From NCBI GenBank assembly GCA_946886545.1, contig CAMPIU010000120.1:1-8160 (forward strand): DNA of 8,160 nt, read 5' to 3'. Shown here in pieces: positions 1-6,655 of the stretch. Within the stretch, counting starts at the first letter, position 1. Each line of letters begins with the position of its first letter. This DNA is from an uncultured Flavobacteriales bacterium (GTDB taxonomy: Bacteria > Bacteroidota > Bacteroidia > Flavobacteriales > Crocinitomicaceae). Both the position numbers and the translations under genes were made by a program. Under the pieces are notes generated by a model. That model saw only the letters and a program-made list of their open reading frames with translations, was not told the origin of the DNA and searched no databases.

Positions 1-344
1 GAATAATTCTCTCCGGATTTTTCTACTTTGGAAGAAACAAACTTGATGGTAGGAAATTTACTTGCTTCAAACCATTCGGAAGTTTGTGCTTTCTTATTTT
101 GCATGGAATTTCCGGTATTGATGGAGTTTACATCAATTGTAATGTCAAATTTGGCATTGTCTAAATTACTCTCATCAAATTTGATGTTTCCTTTTGCCTT
201 TTTAAATTCTCCGGTGGGATCTTTACTTTTAAATGCAATCGTAAATCCTTCTTTAAAGATGTAATCTTTTGTTGCAGTAAGTGTTACAAATGCTGAACTT
301 GCAAATAAACACAGGGCTAAAGCCGGGTAAATCATTTTTTTCAT
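1..344 (-). CDS. YceI-family secreted protein, 3' end outside the window (partial)
   Basis: Reading leftward from the ATG at 342-344 gives 114 codons with no stop before the window edge, so the C-terminus is missing. The protein begins MKKMIYPALALCLFASSAF, a typical Sec signal peptide, so the product should be periplasmic or secreted. The mature part resembles the lipocalin-like YceI fold: GEFKKAKGNIKFDES (residues 46-60), then FDITIDVNSINTGN (66-79), then WFEASKFPTIKFVSS (91-105). These correspond to the family's 'G.i.fd..l', 'v.i...si.tg' and 'ff....P.i.f.S' blocks. YceI proteins are known or proposed to bind isoprenoid-type lipids; the ligand here is unknown. A second Met at residue 4 is in frame, but the first leaves the positively charged MKK start. 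No Shine-Dalgarno is visible. It lies 117 bp downstream of the DUF5777 gene on the same strand, with no convincing promoter between them, so co-transcription is likely. Confidence 0.85.
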   Translation of the reverse strand, partial: MKKMIYPALALCLFASSAFVTLTATKDYIFKEGFTIAFKSKDPTGEFKKAKGNIKFDESNLDNAKFDITIDVNSINTGNSMQNKKAQTSEWFEASKFPTIKFVSSKVEKSGENY

Positions 345-368
345 AATCAGTTGTTTTTATTAGTTTAA

Positions 369-440
369 GAGTCAGTACTTTCAGAGTCAGGAGTCAAGAC
401 AGATTTCAAATAATCTTCTTGACTCTCTAAGTCTTGTCTC
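369..440. repeat. Imperfect palindrome of GAGTCA / TGACTC words
   Basis: GAGTCA occurs three times on the left (369-374, 384-389, 391-396). The complementary words TGACTC (420-425) and the variant TGTCTC (435-440) occur on the right. The best stem is GAGTCAAGA (391-399) pairing with TCTTGACTC (417-425), nine base pairs around a 17-nt loop. It sits in the gap between the DUF5777 and YceI-like genes, so it would form a hairpin in their common transcript. There is no U-tract after it, so it does not look like a standard intrinsic terminator. It could be a dispersed REP-like repeat, an mRNA-stability hairpin or an attenuator; which one is not decidable from this window. Confidence 0.55.
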
Positions 441-461
441 TTGTTTCCATTTTTATCTATT

Positions 462-1373
462 CTATTGTCCGAACTCGAACTTTCTTCCGATACAAAAACC
501 AATCCTAAATTGACCTTTTAACCAGTTGTCGTAAGTATTGGTAATAAATTGTGTTTCTCCAAAACCACGGGCATTGGTCAGGTAAATAGTGAAATTGTGT
601 CCGAAGGTCAGCCATTCTACCGCAAAACCAAGGCTGTTTAAATTCGTTTTTCGCATTCCTTTATCCTGGAATACCTGGTAATATTCAACCATAATTCCTA
701 AGCGCTGTGTAATTGACCAGCGCATTGCACCGCCTAGAGAGAAGAGGGTGTTTTGGTCGTCAGCTGCAACATAATTCCGGTGAACAACTGTTGGTACCAA
801 GGCCAGGCTAACCAGGTCTCCGAACTTTCGGGCGATATTTACTTGTGCCGAATAAGAAAAACGGTATTCCTGCTTCGGAAAATGAGCAACAGCATAAATA
901 TCAGGAAGTGCTTTCATATAGGTATAAAACATGCTTCCGGTAACAGCTAATGAAACGGGCATTCCTTTTTTGCGCTGCTGAAGTATGCGGTACTTTGCAA
1001 ATCCGTCAAGTAATGAACGGTACGGAGTTCCTGTTCCTTTGCTTCGGCCTACACCAACCATTAAATGGTTCGTAATCCCGTATTCAAATCCTAAACGGAT
1101 ATCACTTGAATTGTCCAGTCCAAACCAATTTTGAACTCCGCCTCCTGAACCTGCCAAATCGCCAAAACGATGTTCTACACGAAACTCCAGTACACCTTTG
1201 CGCAAGCATTCTACAGAATGACCACTTACAATTCGGGTAGACTGGAATGTTTGTTCAACCAGATTTGTATCAACGGAGCTTTCGGTTTCTTCCACAGCAA
1301 TGGTGTCTTCCTGAGCGATTGAAAAATGTGTAAAGCAACAAGCTGCTCCAATAAATAATAGCCTATTAATCAT
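462..1373 (-). CDS. DUF5777-family outer-membrane beta-barrel protein
   Basis: The 303-residue product has a signal peptide (residues 1 to about 20, ending HFSIA|Q), a short acidic linker (22-40), and then a region rich in alternating beta strands to the C-terminus. The stretch LRKGVLEFRVEHRFGDL (57-73), followed by a Gly-rich turn and FGLDNSSDIRLGFEYGI (84-100), LMVGVGRSKG (104-113) and LLDGFAKYRIL (121-131), matches what I recall of the DUF5777 barrel family of Bacteroidota. The repeated amphipathic strands and the C-terminal aromatic (KFEFGQ) fit an outer-membrane barrel. Its substrate is unknown. The ATG (MINRLLF) is chosen because it gives an intact signal peptide. The gene lies upstream of the YceI-like gene on the same strand; as I recall, YceI proteins and DUF5777 barrels are neighbours elsewhere in this phylum, which hints at a shared envelope role. 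No Cys-rich or enzymatic motif is seen. Confidence 0.82.
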   Translation of the reverse strand: MINRLLFIGAACCFTHFSIAQEDTIAVEETESSVDTNLVEQTFQSTRIVSGHSVECLRKGVLEFRVEHRFGDLAGSGGGVQNWFGLDNSSDIRLGFEYGITNHLMVGVGRSKGTGTPYRSLLDGFAKYRILQQRKKGMPVSLAVTGSMFYTYMKALPDIYAVAHFPKQEYRFSYSAQVNIARKFGDLVSLALVPTVVHRNYVAADDQNTLFSLGGAMRWSITQRLGIMVEYYQVFQDKGMRKTNLNSLGFAVEWLTFGHNFTIYLTNARGFGETQFITNTYDNWLKGQFRIGFCIGRKFEFGQ

Positions 1374-1543
1374 TCTGACTTAATTTCTTTTTGTTTGCCA
1401 AGATAATATTTACCCTGATAAATAACTACAATTTAAATGCAGAAATCTGTTGATGGTTGGAATGCTTTTAAAAATTAAGCTACTTTATTAATAGGAAACA
1501 GGTGGAATATAGGATTCCTAAAATAGATCGTTTTGTTGTGTAG

Positions 1544-1570
1544 TTGAGCTCGTTTAATTGACTAAGTTTG
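1544..1570 (+). promoter_or_regulatory. Candidate Bacteroidota-type promoter for the two-domain secreted protein
   Basis: TAAGTTTG at 1563-1570 is an exact match to the Bacteroidota -7 element TAnnTTTG. A TTG at 1544-1546, 16 bases upstream, could serve as the -33 element, although that spacing is slightly short. Transcription would begin near 1576, giving a leader of only about 10 nt before the ATG at 1587, which is compatible with the absence of a Shine-Dalgarno. The rest of 1374-1586, between two divergent genes, holds nothing else I can name. Confidence 0.45.
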
Positions 1571-1586
1571 TAATACTGAATTATAT

Positions 1587-2375
1587 ATGACAGTAAACAA
1601 CTTATTGACTTGCGTATTTGTGTTGTTTTTTTTGAATGCCTATTCGAAGAAGCAATATGTTATTCTTGAATGGAAATTCAAAGGAATAGAAGATGGGTAT
1701 GACCATTTGAACAGGAGTAAGATAAGCGTTGATGGAAAGGAAGTGCCTCTTTCAAAATCATTTCACCAAAGTGAGTGGGGGACTTATCAATTGAAGCTCT
1801 CGAAAAAAAATCATAAGATACGTTTAGTAAATGAAGCCTTTTATAATGGGAAATGGGCGGAACATACTTTTGAAAATCAGTTCAGTATCAATGCAGTTTG
1901 TGAATTTGAACTGAATCCGAAGCAAGTTTCCAAAGTCCGGATCGAATTTGACCTGAATAGTGCTAATGTTTCAATTACCCGCTTTGACTTGAATGGTGCT
2001 GAATTGATCCCGAAAAAAGTGACTTTCAGGGGGAAACATTACCCAATGAAAATCGATTGGAATTTTATTCATGTGGAGGAAGGTTACGATCATTTATCGA
2101 GAATGCTTGTTTTTGTAGATAACCAGGAATATGGAATTTCTCCTCAATCGTTAGAAAGCAAAGGAGGAACATTTACTCTGAAGATTCCGAAAGGATCACA
2201 TCGCATCCGGATTGTTAATCAATCGTTTGTGAATGGAATGTGGCAGGATCACACGATCATAAATAATTATTCTGTGGAAGCGGTGTATGAGAAAGCATTG
2301 GAAATTAAGAAATCTGTGCGGGTTACTTTAATCATTGACTTGAATGATGAACACACGGTAAATACATGGGAGTGA
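1587..2375 (+). CDS. Secreted hypothetical protein with two tandem copies of an unrecognised domain
   Basis: I do not recognise the family. The 262-residue product starts with a hydrophobic signal peptide (residues 1 to about 20, ending in LNAYS), so it should be exported. The rest is two homologous units, residues 28-124 and 157-253, aligned without a gap at a constant offset of 129 residues and about 40 percent identical by hand count. Shared positions include W, F, the block GYDHL.R (37-43 and 166-172), VD, GT..LK, H.IR.VN..F.NG.W..HT (76-94 and 205-223), S..AV.E and a closing DLN. The pattern of alternating hydrophobics suggests beta-sandwich domains, but this is inference. There is no Cys pair, lipobox or T9SS sorting domain; the chain ends shortly after the second unit. 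It stands alone, divergent from the DUF5777 gene and convergent with accA. The ATG is the first codon that gives a signal peptide. Confidence 0.8.
   Translation: MTVNNLLTCVFVLFFLNAYSKKQYVILEWKFKGIEDGYDHLNRSKISVDGKEVPLSKSFHQSEWGTYQLKLSKKNHKIRLVNEAFYNGKWAEHTFENQFSINAVCEFELNPKQVSKVRIEFDLNSANVSITRFDLNGAELIPKKVTFRGKHYPMKIDWNFIHVEEGYDHLSRMLVFVDNQEYGISPQSLESKGGTFTLKIPKGSHRIRIVNQSFVNGMWQDHTIINNYSVEAVYEKALEIKKSVRVTLIIDLNDEHTVNTWE
1668..2345 (+). repeat. Intragenic tandem domain duplication (387-bp period)
   Basis: The two coding units at 1668-1958 and 2055-2345 encode homologous domains in the secreted protein at 1587-2375. The period is exactly 129 codons. The DNA itself has diverged considerably while key residues (GYDHL, NG.W..HT, DLN) are kept, so this is an old duplication under selection rather than a recent repeat or an assembly artefact. 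The roughly 30-residue spacer between the units (125-156) is not obviously repeated. Confidence 0.8.
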
Positions 2376-2436
2376 TTTCGAAAACATTCAATCACGCCTG
2401 TCTTTTTCATACTGCTTGTTTTCAGATTCAACCCAT

Positions 2437-2467
2437 AAAAAAAGGCCATCCCTTTGAATGACCTTTT
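2437..2467 (-). terminator. Intrinsic terminator of accA
   Basis: On the minus strand the sequence AAAAGGTCATTC, loop AAAG, GGATGGCCTTTT forms a 12-bp stem in which two pairs are G-U wobbles, and it runs into seven T residues (complement of 2437-2443). It begins 23 nt after the accA stop. Read on the plus strand, the same positions give two A-C mismatches and no long U-tract, so the element is built for accA and is a poor terminator for the convergent gene ending at 2375. Confidence 0.85.
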
Positions 2468-2490
2468 AATATTTATAGAACTGATAGAGA

Positions 2491-3447
2491 TTATCCGTTC
2501 CAAACCCCCATCGAGTTGAATTTTTCAATTCGTTCTTCAATTCGTTTTTCCGGGTCCTTCGGATCCAATTCTTTTAAGTATTCAATGATTTTCGTTTTTA
2601 CAGTTTGAAAGCTTGCATCCTGATCTCTGTGAGCTCCGGCAAGAGGTTCCTCAATGACATCGTCAACCAGTTTCAAACGTTTCATATCACCGCTGGTCAA
2701 TTTTAATGCTTCAGCAGCCTTTTCCTTAAAATCCCACGATCTCCATAAAATAGAAGAACAAGATTCCGGAGAAATAACGGAATACCAGGTGTTTTCAAGC
2801 ATCACTACTTTGTCTCCGACACCAATACCCAAAGCTCCACCTGAAGCACCTTCACCAATGATGATACAAATTACAGGAACTTTCAACTGCATCATTTCAT
2901 AAATATTACGCGCAATTGCTTCACCTTGGCCTCTTTCTTCCGCTTCAAGCCCGGGAAATGCTCCGGGAGTATCAATGAAGGTTACGATCGGTTTGTTGAA
3001 CTTTTCAGCCAGTTTCATTAAGCGTAATGCCTTGCGGTATCCTTCCGGATTCGGCATCCCGAAATTACGGTACTGACGCATTTTGGTATTGATACCTTTT
3101 TGCTGACCGATGAACATGACAGTTCTTCCATCGAGCAATCCGAAACCACCAATCATTGCTTTATCGTCTTTTACTGTCCGGTCGCCATGTAATTCCTGGA
3201 AAGAAAAACCTGTAATTGCATTGATGTAAGCCAATGTATACGGTCTGTCAGGATGACGGGACAGCTGAACGCGTTGCCAAGGAGTCAACTTGCTGAATAT
3301 TTCCTGAGTTTTTTTTGTAAGATTCTCTTCTAAAACACGGATTTTATCAGACATATCAACACCAGTGCTGTTTCCGATCTCACGCGTTTGTTCAATTTGT
3401 TCTTCTAAAGCCTTTAAAGGTTCTTCAAAATCTAAATATGTTGACAT
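2491..3447 (-). CDS. accA: Acetyl-CoA carboxylase, carboxyltransferase subunit alpha
   Basis: The 318-residue product is full length for bacterial AccA. Together with AccD, it transfers the carboxyl group from carboxybiotin on BCCP (AccB) to acetyl-CoA, making malonyl-CoA, the first committed step of cytoplasmic fatty-acid synthesis. Family blocks are all present: an N-terminal helical segment (about 1-55) starting [20 protein letters not shown] (64-75), FQELHGDR (83-90), GQQKG (114-118), [17 protein letters not shown] (128-144), [20 protein letters not shown] (157-176), [16 protein letters not shown] (197-212) and [16 protein letters not shown] (221-236). The Gly-rich [12 protein letters not shown] segment is the crotonase-fold oxyanion region. 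The ATG chosen gives the MSTYLDFE start expected for this phylum. accD and accBC are not in the window, so the subunits are encoded elsewhere, which is usual. It is divergent from ispE across 59 bp and followed by a strong terminator. Confidence 0.98.
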   Translation of the reverse strand: MSTYLDFEEPLKALEEQIEQTREIGNSTGVDMSDKIRVLEENLTKKTQEIFSKLTPWQRVQLSRHPDRPYTLAYINAITGFSFQELHGDRTVKDDKAMIGGFGLLDGRTVMFIGQQKGINTKMRQYRNFGMPNPEGYRKALRLMKLAEKFNKPIVTFIDTPGAFPGLEAEERGQGEAIARNIYEMMQLKVPVICIIIGEGASGGALGIGVGDKVVMLENTWYSVISPESCSSILWRSWDFKEKAAEALKLTSGDMKRLKLVDDVIEEPLAGAHRDQDASFQTVKTKIIEYLKELDPKDPEKRIEERIEKFNSMGVWNG

Positions 3448-3506
3448 AATTGCTATTTTGAGGGGCGAAATTTACGAAAATAGTTCGCATCTATTATTTT
3501 TACAGC
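3448..3506. promoter_or_regulatory. Divergent accA / ispE promoter region
   Basis: Both genes start at the edges of this 59-bp gap, so promoters for both must lie here or overlap the coding starts. For accA, the minus strand carries TATTTTCG (complement of 3475-3482), one mismatch from TAnnTTTG, which would leave a leader of about 20 nt. For ispE, a TTTG at 3457-3460 has a weak TAGTTCGC (3481-3488) at proper spacing but with two mismatches. Neither start has a Shine-Dalgarno. Confidence 0.35.
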
Positions 3507-4310
3507 ATGATTAATTTTCCAACATGCAAAATAAACCTGGGTTTGCACATCTTACAAAGACGGCAAGACGGGTATCACGACATTGAAACTGCCATGCTGG
3601 AACTTCCACTCAATGACATCCTTGAACTCATTGAGAGCAGAGAACCGGCCTTCACTACTTCCGGACTTGAGATTCCCGGTTCCGGGAATTTGGTTTTAGA
3701 TGCCGAAGCTGAATTCAGGAAGATTAAATCAATTCCTACACTTGCTTTTCACTTGCACAAACTAATCCCTATGGGAGGCGGTTTAGGCGGTGGGTCCTCA
3801 GATGCCGCGTTTGCGTTGAAGCTTATGAGGGATACTTACGCACCTGAAATTGGAAATGAACAATTGAAAACTATGGCCTCCAAAATCGGGTCCGACTGCG
3901 CTTTTTTTATCGATGGCGGATTGCAGTTTGCTACCGGAAGAGGTGAGGTTTTGACTCCTTTGACTTTCGATCTGAAAAACAAATATGTGGTGCTGGTGAA
4001 TCTGGGAATCCATGTTTCAACAAAAGAAGCTTATGAAGGAGTAATTCCGGATAATAAAAGAGTCTCATTGAAAGAAATCCTGGAAAAACCTATTCAGGAA
4101 TGGAAAGATCAACTGGTAAATGATTTTGAAAAACCTGTTTTTCTTAAATATCCTGAATTGGCAGAGATCAAAAACGATTTATATAAACATGGAGCAACTT
4201 ATGCTTCAATGACAGGGTCCGGTTCAACGTTGTTTGGAATTTTTGACTCGGAAATTAAGTCCGTTCAGTGGTCGAAGAAAGTGCAATACGAACAATACCT
4301 GAAACTTTAA
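3507..4310 (+). CDS. ispE: 4-(cytidine 5'-diphospho)-2-C-methyl-D-erythritol kinase
   Basis: The 267-residue product is a GHMP kinase that uses ATP to phosphorylate the 2-hydroxyl of CDP-methylerythritol in the cytoplasmic MEP pathway to isopentenyl diphosphate. Visible blocks are KINLGLHIL near the N-terminus (8-16, with the conserved Lys8), RQDGYHDIET (19-28), the ATP-binding loop PMGGGLGGGSSDAA (88-101), GSDCAFFIDGG (128-138) with Asp130 in the place of the catalytic Asp, ATGRGE (142-147) and the C-terminal GHMP motif SMTGSGSTLFGIF (234-246). Length is near the lower end for the family, as is common in Bacteroidota. The start is fixed because the first strand, INFPTCKINLGL, follows directly. 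Its stop codon overlaps that of the convergent VCBS-repeat gene. Confidence 0.97.
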   Translation: MINFPTCKINLGLHILQRRQDGYHDIETAMLELPLNDILELIESREPAFTTSGLEIPGSGNLVLDAEAEFRKIKSIPTLAFHLHKLIPMGGGLGGGSSDAAFALKLMRDTYAPEIGNEQLKTMASKIGSDCAFFIDGGLQFATGRGEVLTPLTFDLKNKYVVLVNLGIHVSTKEAYEGVIPDNKRVSLKEILEKPIQEWKDQLVNDFEKPVFLKYPELAEIKNDLYKHGATYASMTGSGSTLFGIFDSEIKSVQWSKKVQYEQYLKL

Positions 4311-6562
4311 TTTTTGATGAAGTTCAAATGTTCAATTTTACCACTTGTTTCCAGTACAAAATAATAAGTTCCGGCTTTTAAGCTACTGATATCAATGGTC
4401 GTTCCTGACAGTTGAAGATTTTGTTTTTGTCCGAGGATATTATAAACTCCATGCAGTTTCAGATCGGCCAGGTTTCCATTTTTTGAAAGCAAACGAACCA
4501 ATTCATTTCCGGGATTAGGAAAAATTACCAGGTTTGATTCTACCTTCATTTCAGAAACAGAGGCCGTGCTTAAGGGATCAGCTTCAAACAGGAATAAACC
4601 TCCTAAATCCTGGCCTACGAACATGTTCAGGAAACCGTTTCCGTCTATGTCGTCTACAAAAACAGTACTGTAAAGGCCAACTTCCAAGTCCAAATAGCTA
4701 TCTGAATACAAACTGAATGCATCTCCGTTTGCCAGGTTCCCGTCGATGTTGTGGTAATAATTGAGCTTTCCATTATAAGCTCCGACAAATAAATGGGTTG
4801 TATCATTCACCCGGAAGAAATGGGGCGCAGCATAACCATCCGGATTTGGAGAAATATCTGCCTGACCAACATTCGTACTGATCAACGTGAAAACCGGGTT
4901 GGAACTTGTGCCCGTATTTTGGTAATAGGAAATTTCGCCTGTTTTTTTTCCGACGACCAAATCCAATAAACCATCTTTGTTTAAATCAAATAACTGTGGA
5001 AAGGCGTACGAAACTAACTGAATCGGAGTTCCGGTGTGGTCATTTACTGAGACAGAAGAGCCGAAAGCCATCGGGTTACCTGTTCCGGCCGTATTCGTAA
5101 AACGAAGTAAGCTTCCGTTTTCCCTGCCAATGATCAAATCCTGATCACCATCTCCATCCAAATCTCCGAAAGCAGGTACTGCTCTTAAACCCAATCCAAG
5201 GGACGAAAGGCTCAGATAGTCGTTGTTCACCAATGTGAATTCGGGATTTGCTGCAGTACCGGTATTTCGATACAACTGAAATACGGATTCCAAACTCAAT
5301 GTAGGTTTGTATCGTACAAAATTTGCCACGATCAGATCTTTCAATCCATCTCCGTTCTCATCTACTAAAACAGGAATACTTCCCAGCCCATGATCAATCA
5401 TATCTTTTTGGAGGAAGTTGTCTTCCTGGAAAACAAAGTTGGGAAGTGCATTTGTTCCCGTGTTTTTGAAAAACTGCACACTGTTTTGGTTTTCAGAAAC
5501 TGTTCTTGCATTGGGTGCTACAATCAAATCCTTATTCCCGTCAAAGTCAACATCTTCCCAGTACATTGCAGGAAACAACTGCATGTTGGCAGGATGCGAA
5601 ACAGAAGGGTAATTGTGGTCTTGACTGATCATTGCCGAATTGGTGTTTGGTGCTGTTCCTCCATTCATTAAAAGCGTGATATTCGGATAGGCCACGTCGC
5701 CCAGGATTAAATCCATTACGCCGTTATTGTTCACATCAATTGCCAAAAGAGTGGAACCGGAATGACTACCACTGCTCTCGTTTTCCTGTCCCTTTCCCGG
5801 ATTTTCAGGTCTTAAGGGATTTGGAATATCTCCATTTTCACAAGGATATTCCGTTTCATTTAAAAATAAGTTATTGTTATTCGGGTCTTCGCTGAATTTT
5901 CCCCAGCATTGGTTTTTCAATACAAAAGTCAGGGAATCCGGAATTCCATAGAGTTCCATGCTTTGATTTTGATGGTATTCCACGTTTTGTCCGCCGATGT
6001 GAAAGGTCAGAATATCCATATCCCCATCGAAATCAACATCGCTGTAAGCAGGAATATCACTTGCGCTTACGTAGAGGTTGGAGATAGCACCAACGTAATC
6101 GGTCTGAAGGATTTCTGTAATCAATTGCCATTGCAGACCAAGTGATGAATTTCCAATGTTCCGGTAAACTTTAATTCCCCCGATCCCATAAGTGAACAAG
6201 TCTTTTTTTCCGTCTGAATCATAATCAACGAAAGCAGCGCGGTATTTACAGTCGGACGGGAAGTAGCGAAAACCCTTGTAAACATAGTTATATTCGTGAA
6301 CAGATGCATTGACAACATGCTCCATCAGAACGAACTCATCTCCGCTTCGATCAAAGATCACCAGATCTTCCAATCCATCGAAATTGTAATCAATACTTGA
6401 AAACTGTCCGTAATTGATTCCTCCTGCCCAAGGGTTCTTTAAGGTGGTGCTCCCTGTTTTAACAGGAATATTGGGGTTGTATTCGAATCCCAGGTACGTT
6501 TGACAAAGCGTGGAATTATAAAAACCAATAAGAATCATTAAAATAAGAAACGCCTTTTTCAT
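4307..6562 (-). CDS. Secreted VCBS/FG-GAP repeat protein with T9SS type A sorting domain
   Basis: The 751-residue product begins with a signal peptide (MKKAFLILMILIGFYNSTLC, residues 1-20). It carries nine Asp-rich loops of the DxDxDG...D type, starting near residues 58, 113, 175, 276, 337, 401, 467, 526 and 638. They recur about every 60 residues and are followed by hydrophobic strands such as DLIIG, DLVVG and DLIVA. A degenerate tenth copy without acidic loop residues lies at about 584-594. Such FG-GAP/VCBS units bind calcium and form beta-propeller blades. The longer gap after the third copy (about 196-270) holds an Asn/Glu/Ser-rich insertion. Residues 677-751 are a T9SS type A sorting domain: VIFPNPGNELVRL, YNILGQ, ISSLKAGTYYFVLE and the basic end FIKN. 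After crossing the outer membrane this domain is normally cleaved, leaving the protein on the surface or released. No catalytic domain is seen; adhesion or polymer binding is a guess. Cys20 is not in a proper lipobox, because Leu precedes it. Confidence 0.93.
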   Translation of the reverse strand: MKKAFLILMILIGFYNSTLCQTYLGFEYNPNIPVKTGSTTLKNPWAGGINYGQFSSIDYNFDGLEDLVIFDRSGDEFVLMEHVVNASVHEYNYVYKGFRYFPSDCKYRAAFVDYDSDGKKDLFTYGIGGIKVYRNIGNSSLGLQWQLITEILQTDYVGAISNLYVSASDIPAYSDVDFDGDMDILTFHIGGQNVEYHQNQSMELYGIPDSLTFVLKNQCWGKFSEDPNNNNLFLNETEYPCENGDIPNPLRPENPGKGQENESSGSHSGSTLLAIDVNNNGVMDLILGDVAYPNITLLMNGGTAPNTNSAMISQDHNYPSVSHPANMQLFPAMYWEDVDFDGNKDLIVAPNARTVSENQNSVQFFKNTGTNALPNFVFQEDNFLQKDMIDHGLGSIPVLVDENGDGLKDLIVANFVRYKPTLSLESVFQLYRNTGTAANPEFTLVNNDYLSLSSLGLGLRAVPAFGDLDGDGDQDLIIGRENGSLLRFTNTAGTGNPMAFGSSVSVNDHTGTPIQLVSYAFPQLFDLNKDGLLDLVVGKKTGEISYYQNTGTSSNPVFTLISTNVGQADISPNPDGYAAPHFFRVNDTTHLFVGAYNGKLNYYHNIDGNLANGDAFSLYSDSYLDLEVGLYSTVFVDDIDGNGFLNMFVGQDLGGLFLFEADPLSTASVSEMKVESNLVIFPNPGNELVRLLSKNGNLADLKLHGVYNILGQKQNLQLSGTTIDISSLKAGTYYFVLETSGKIEHLNFIKN

Positions 6563-6587
6563 TCGATTAGGATTGCAATACTTCCTT

Positions 6588-6619
6588 CAAATTAAGGCAA
6601 AATAAAGAGCAACTCCAAA
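6588..6619 (-). promoter_or_regulatory. Candidate promoter for the VCBS-repeat gene
   Basis: On the minus strand, TTTG (complement of 6616-6619) is followed after 20 bases by TTAATTTG (complement of 6588-6595), one mismatch from TAnnTTTG. This spacing fits the Bacteroidota -33/-7 promoter and would give a leader of about 20 nt before the ATG at 6562. For the divergent hydrolase gene starting at 6656 I found no comparable match in the 93-bp gap. Confidence 0.45.
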
Positions 6620-6655
6620 ACTGTTTCGGGGTTTATCAATCAAATACAATAAACT

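Noticed and set aside
28..264. Plus-strand open frame of 78 codons at the left edge
   Set aside because: It lies antisense to the YceI-like coding region, which has a signal peptide and recognisable family blocks; the plus-strand translation has no such features.
1374..1440. Candidate -7 element TATCTTGG upstream of the DUF5777 gene
   Set aside because: It has a mismatch in the TTTG core and the nearest TTG is 23 bases upstream, too far for confidence.
1504..1518. Short inverted repeat GGAAT...ATTCC in the intergenic region
   Set aside because: A five-base stem alone is expected by chance and has no positional relation to a start or stop.
2267..2503. Minus-strand open frame overlapping the accA 3' end
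   Set aside because: It overlaps the end of the two-domain protein gene, the accA terminator and the accA stop, and its translation shows no family signal.
3885..3917. IspE motif GSDCAFFI with Ala instead of the Pro seen in the E. coli enzyme
   Set aside because: Bacteroidota IspE proteins, as I recall, often have Ala here, and the catalytic Asp is retained, so it is not a sign of inactivation.
5390..5671. Plus-strand open frames inside the VCBS-repeat gene
   Set aside because: They are antisense to a repeat-containing gene with clear domain structure and look like composition-driven shadows.
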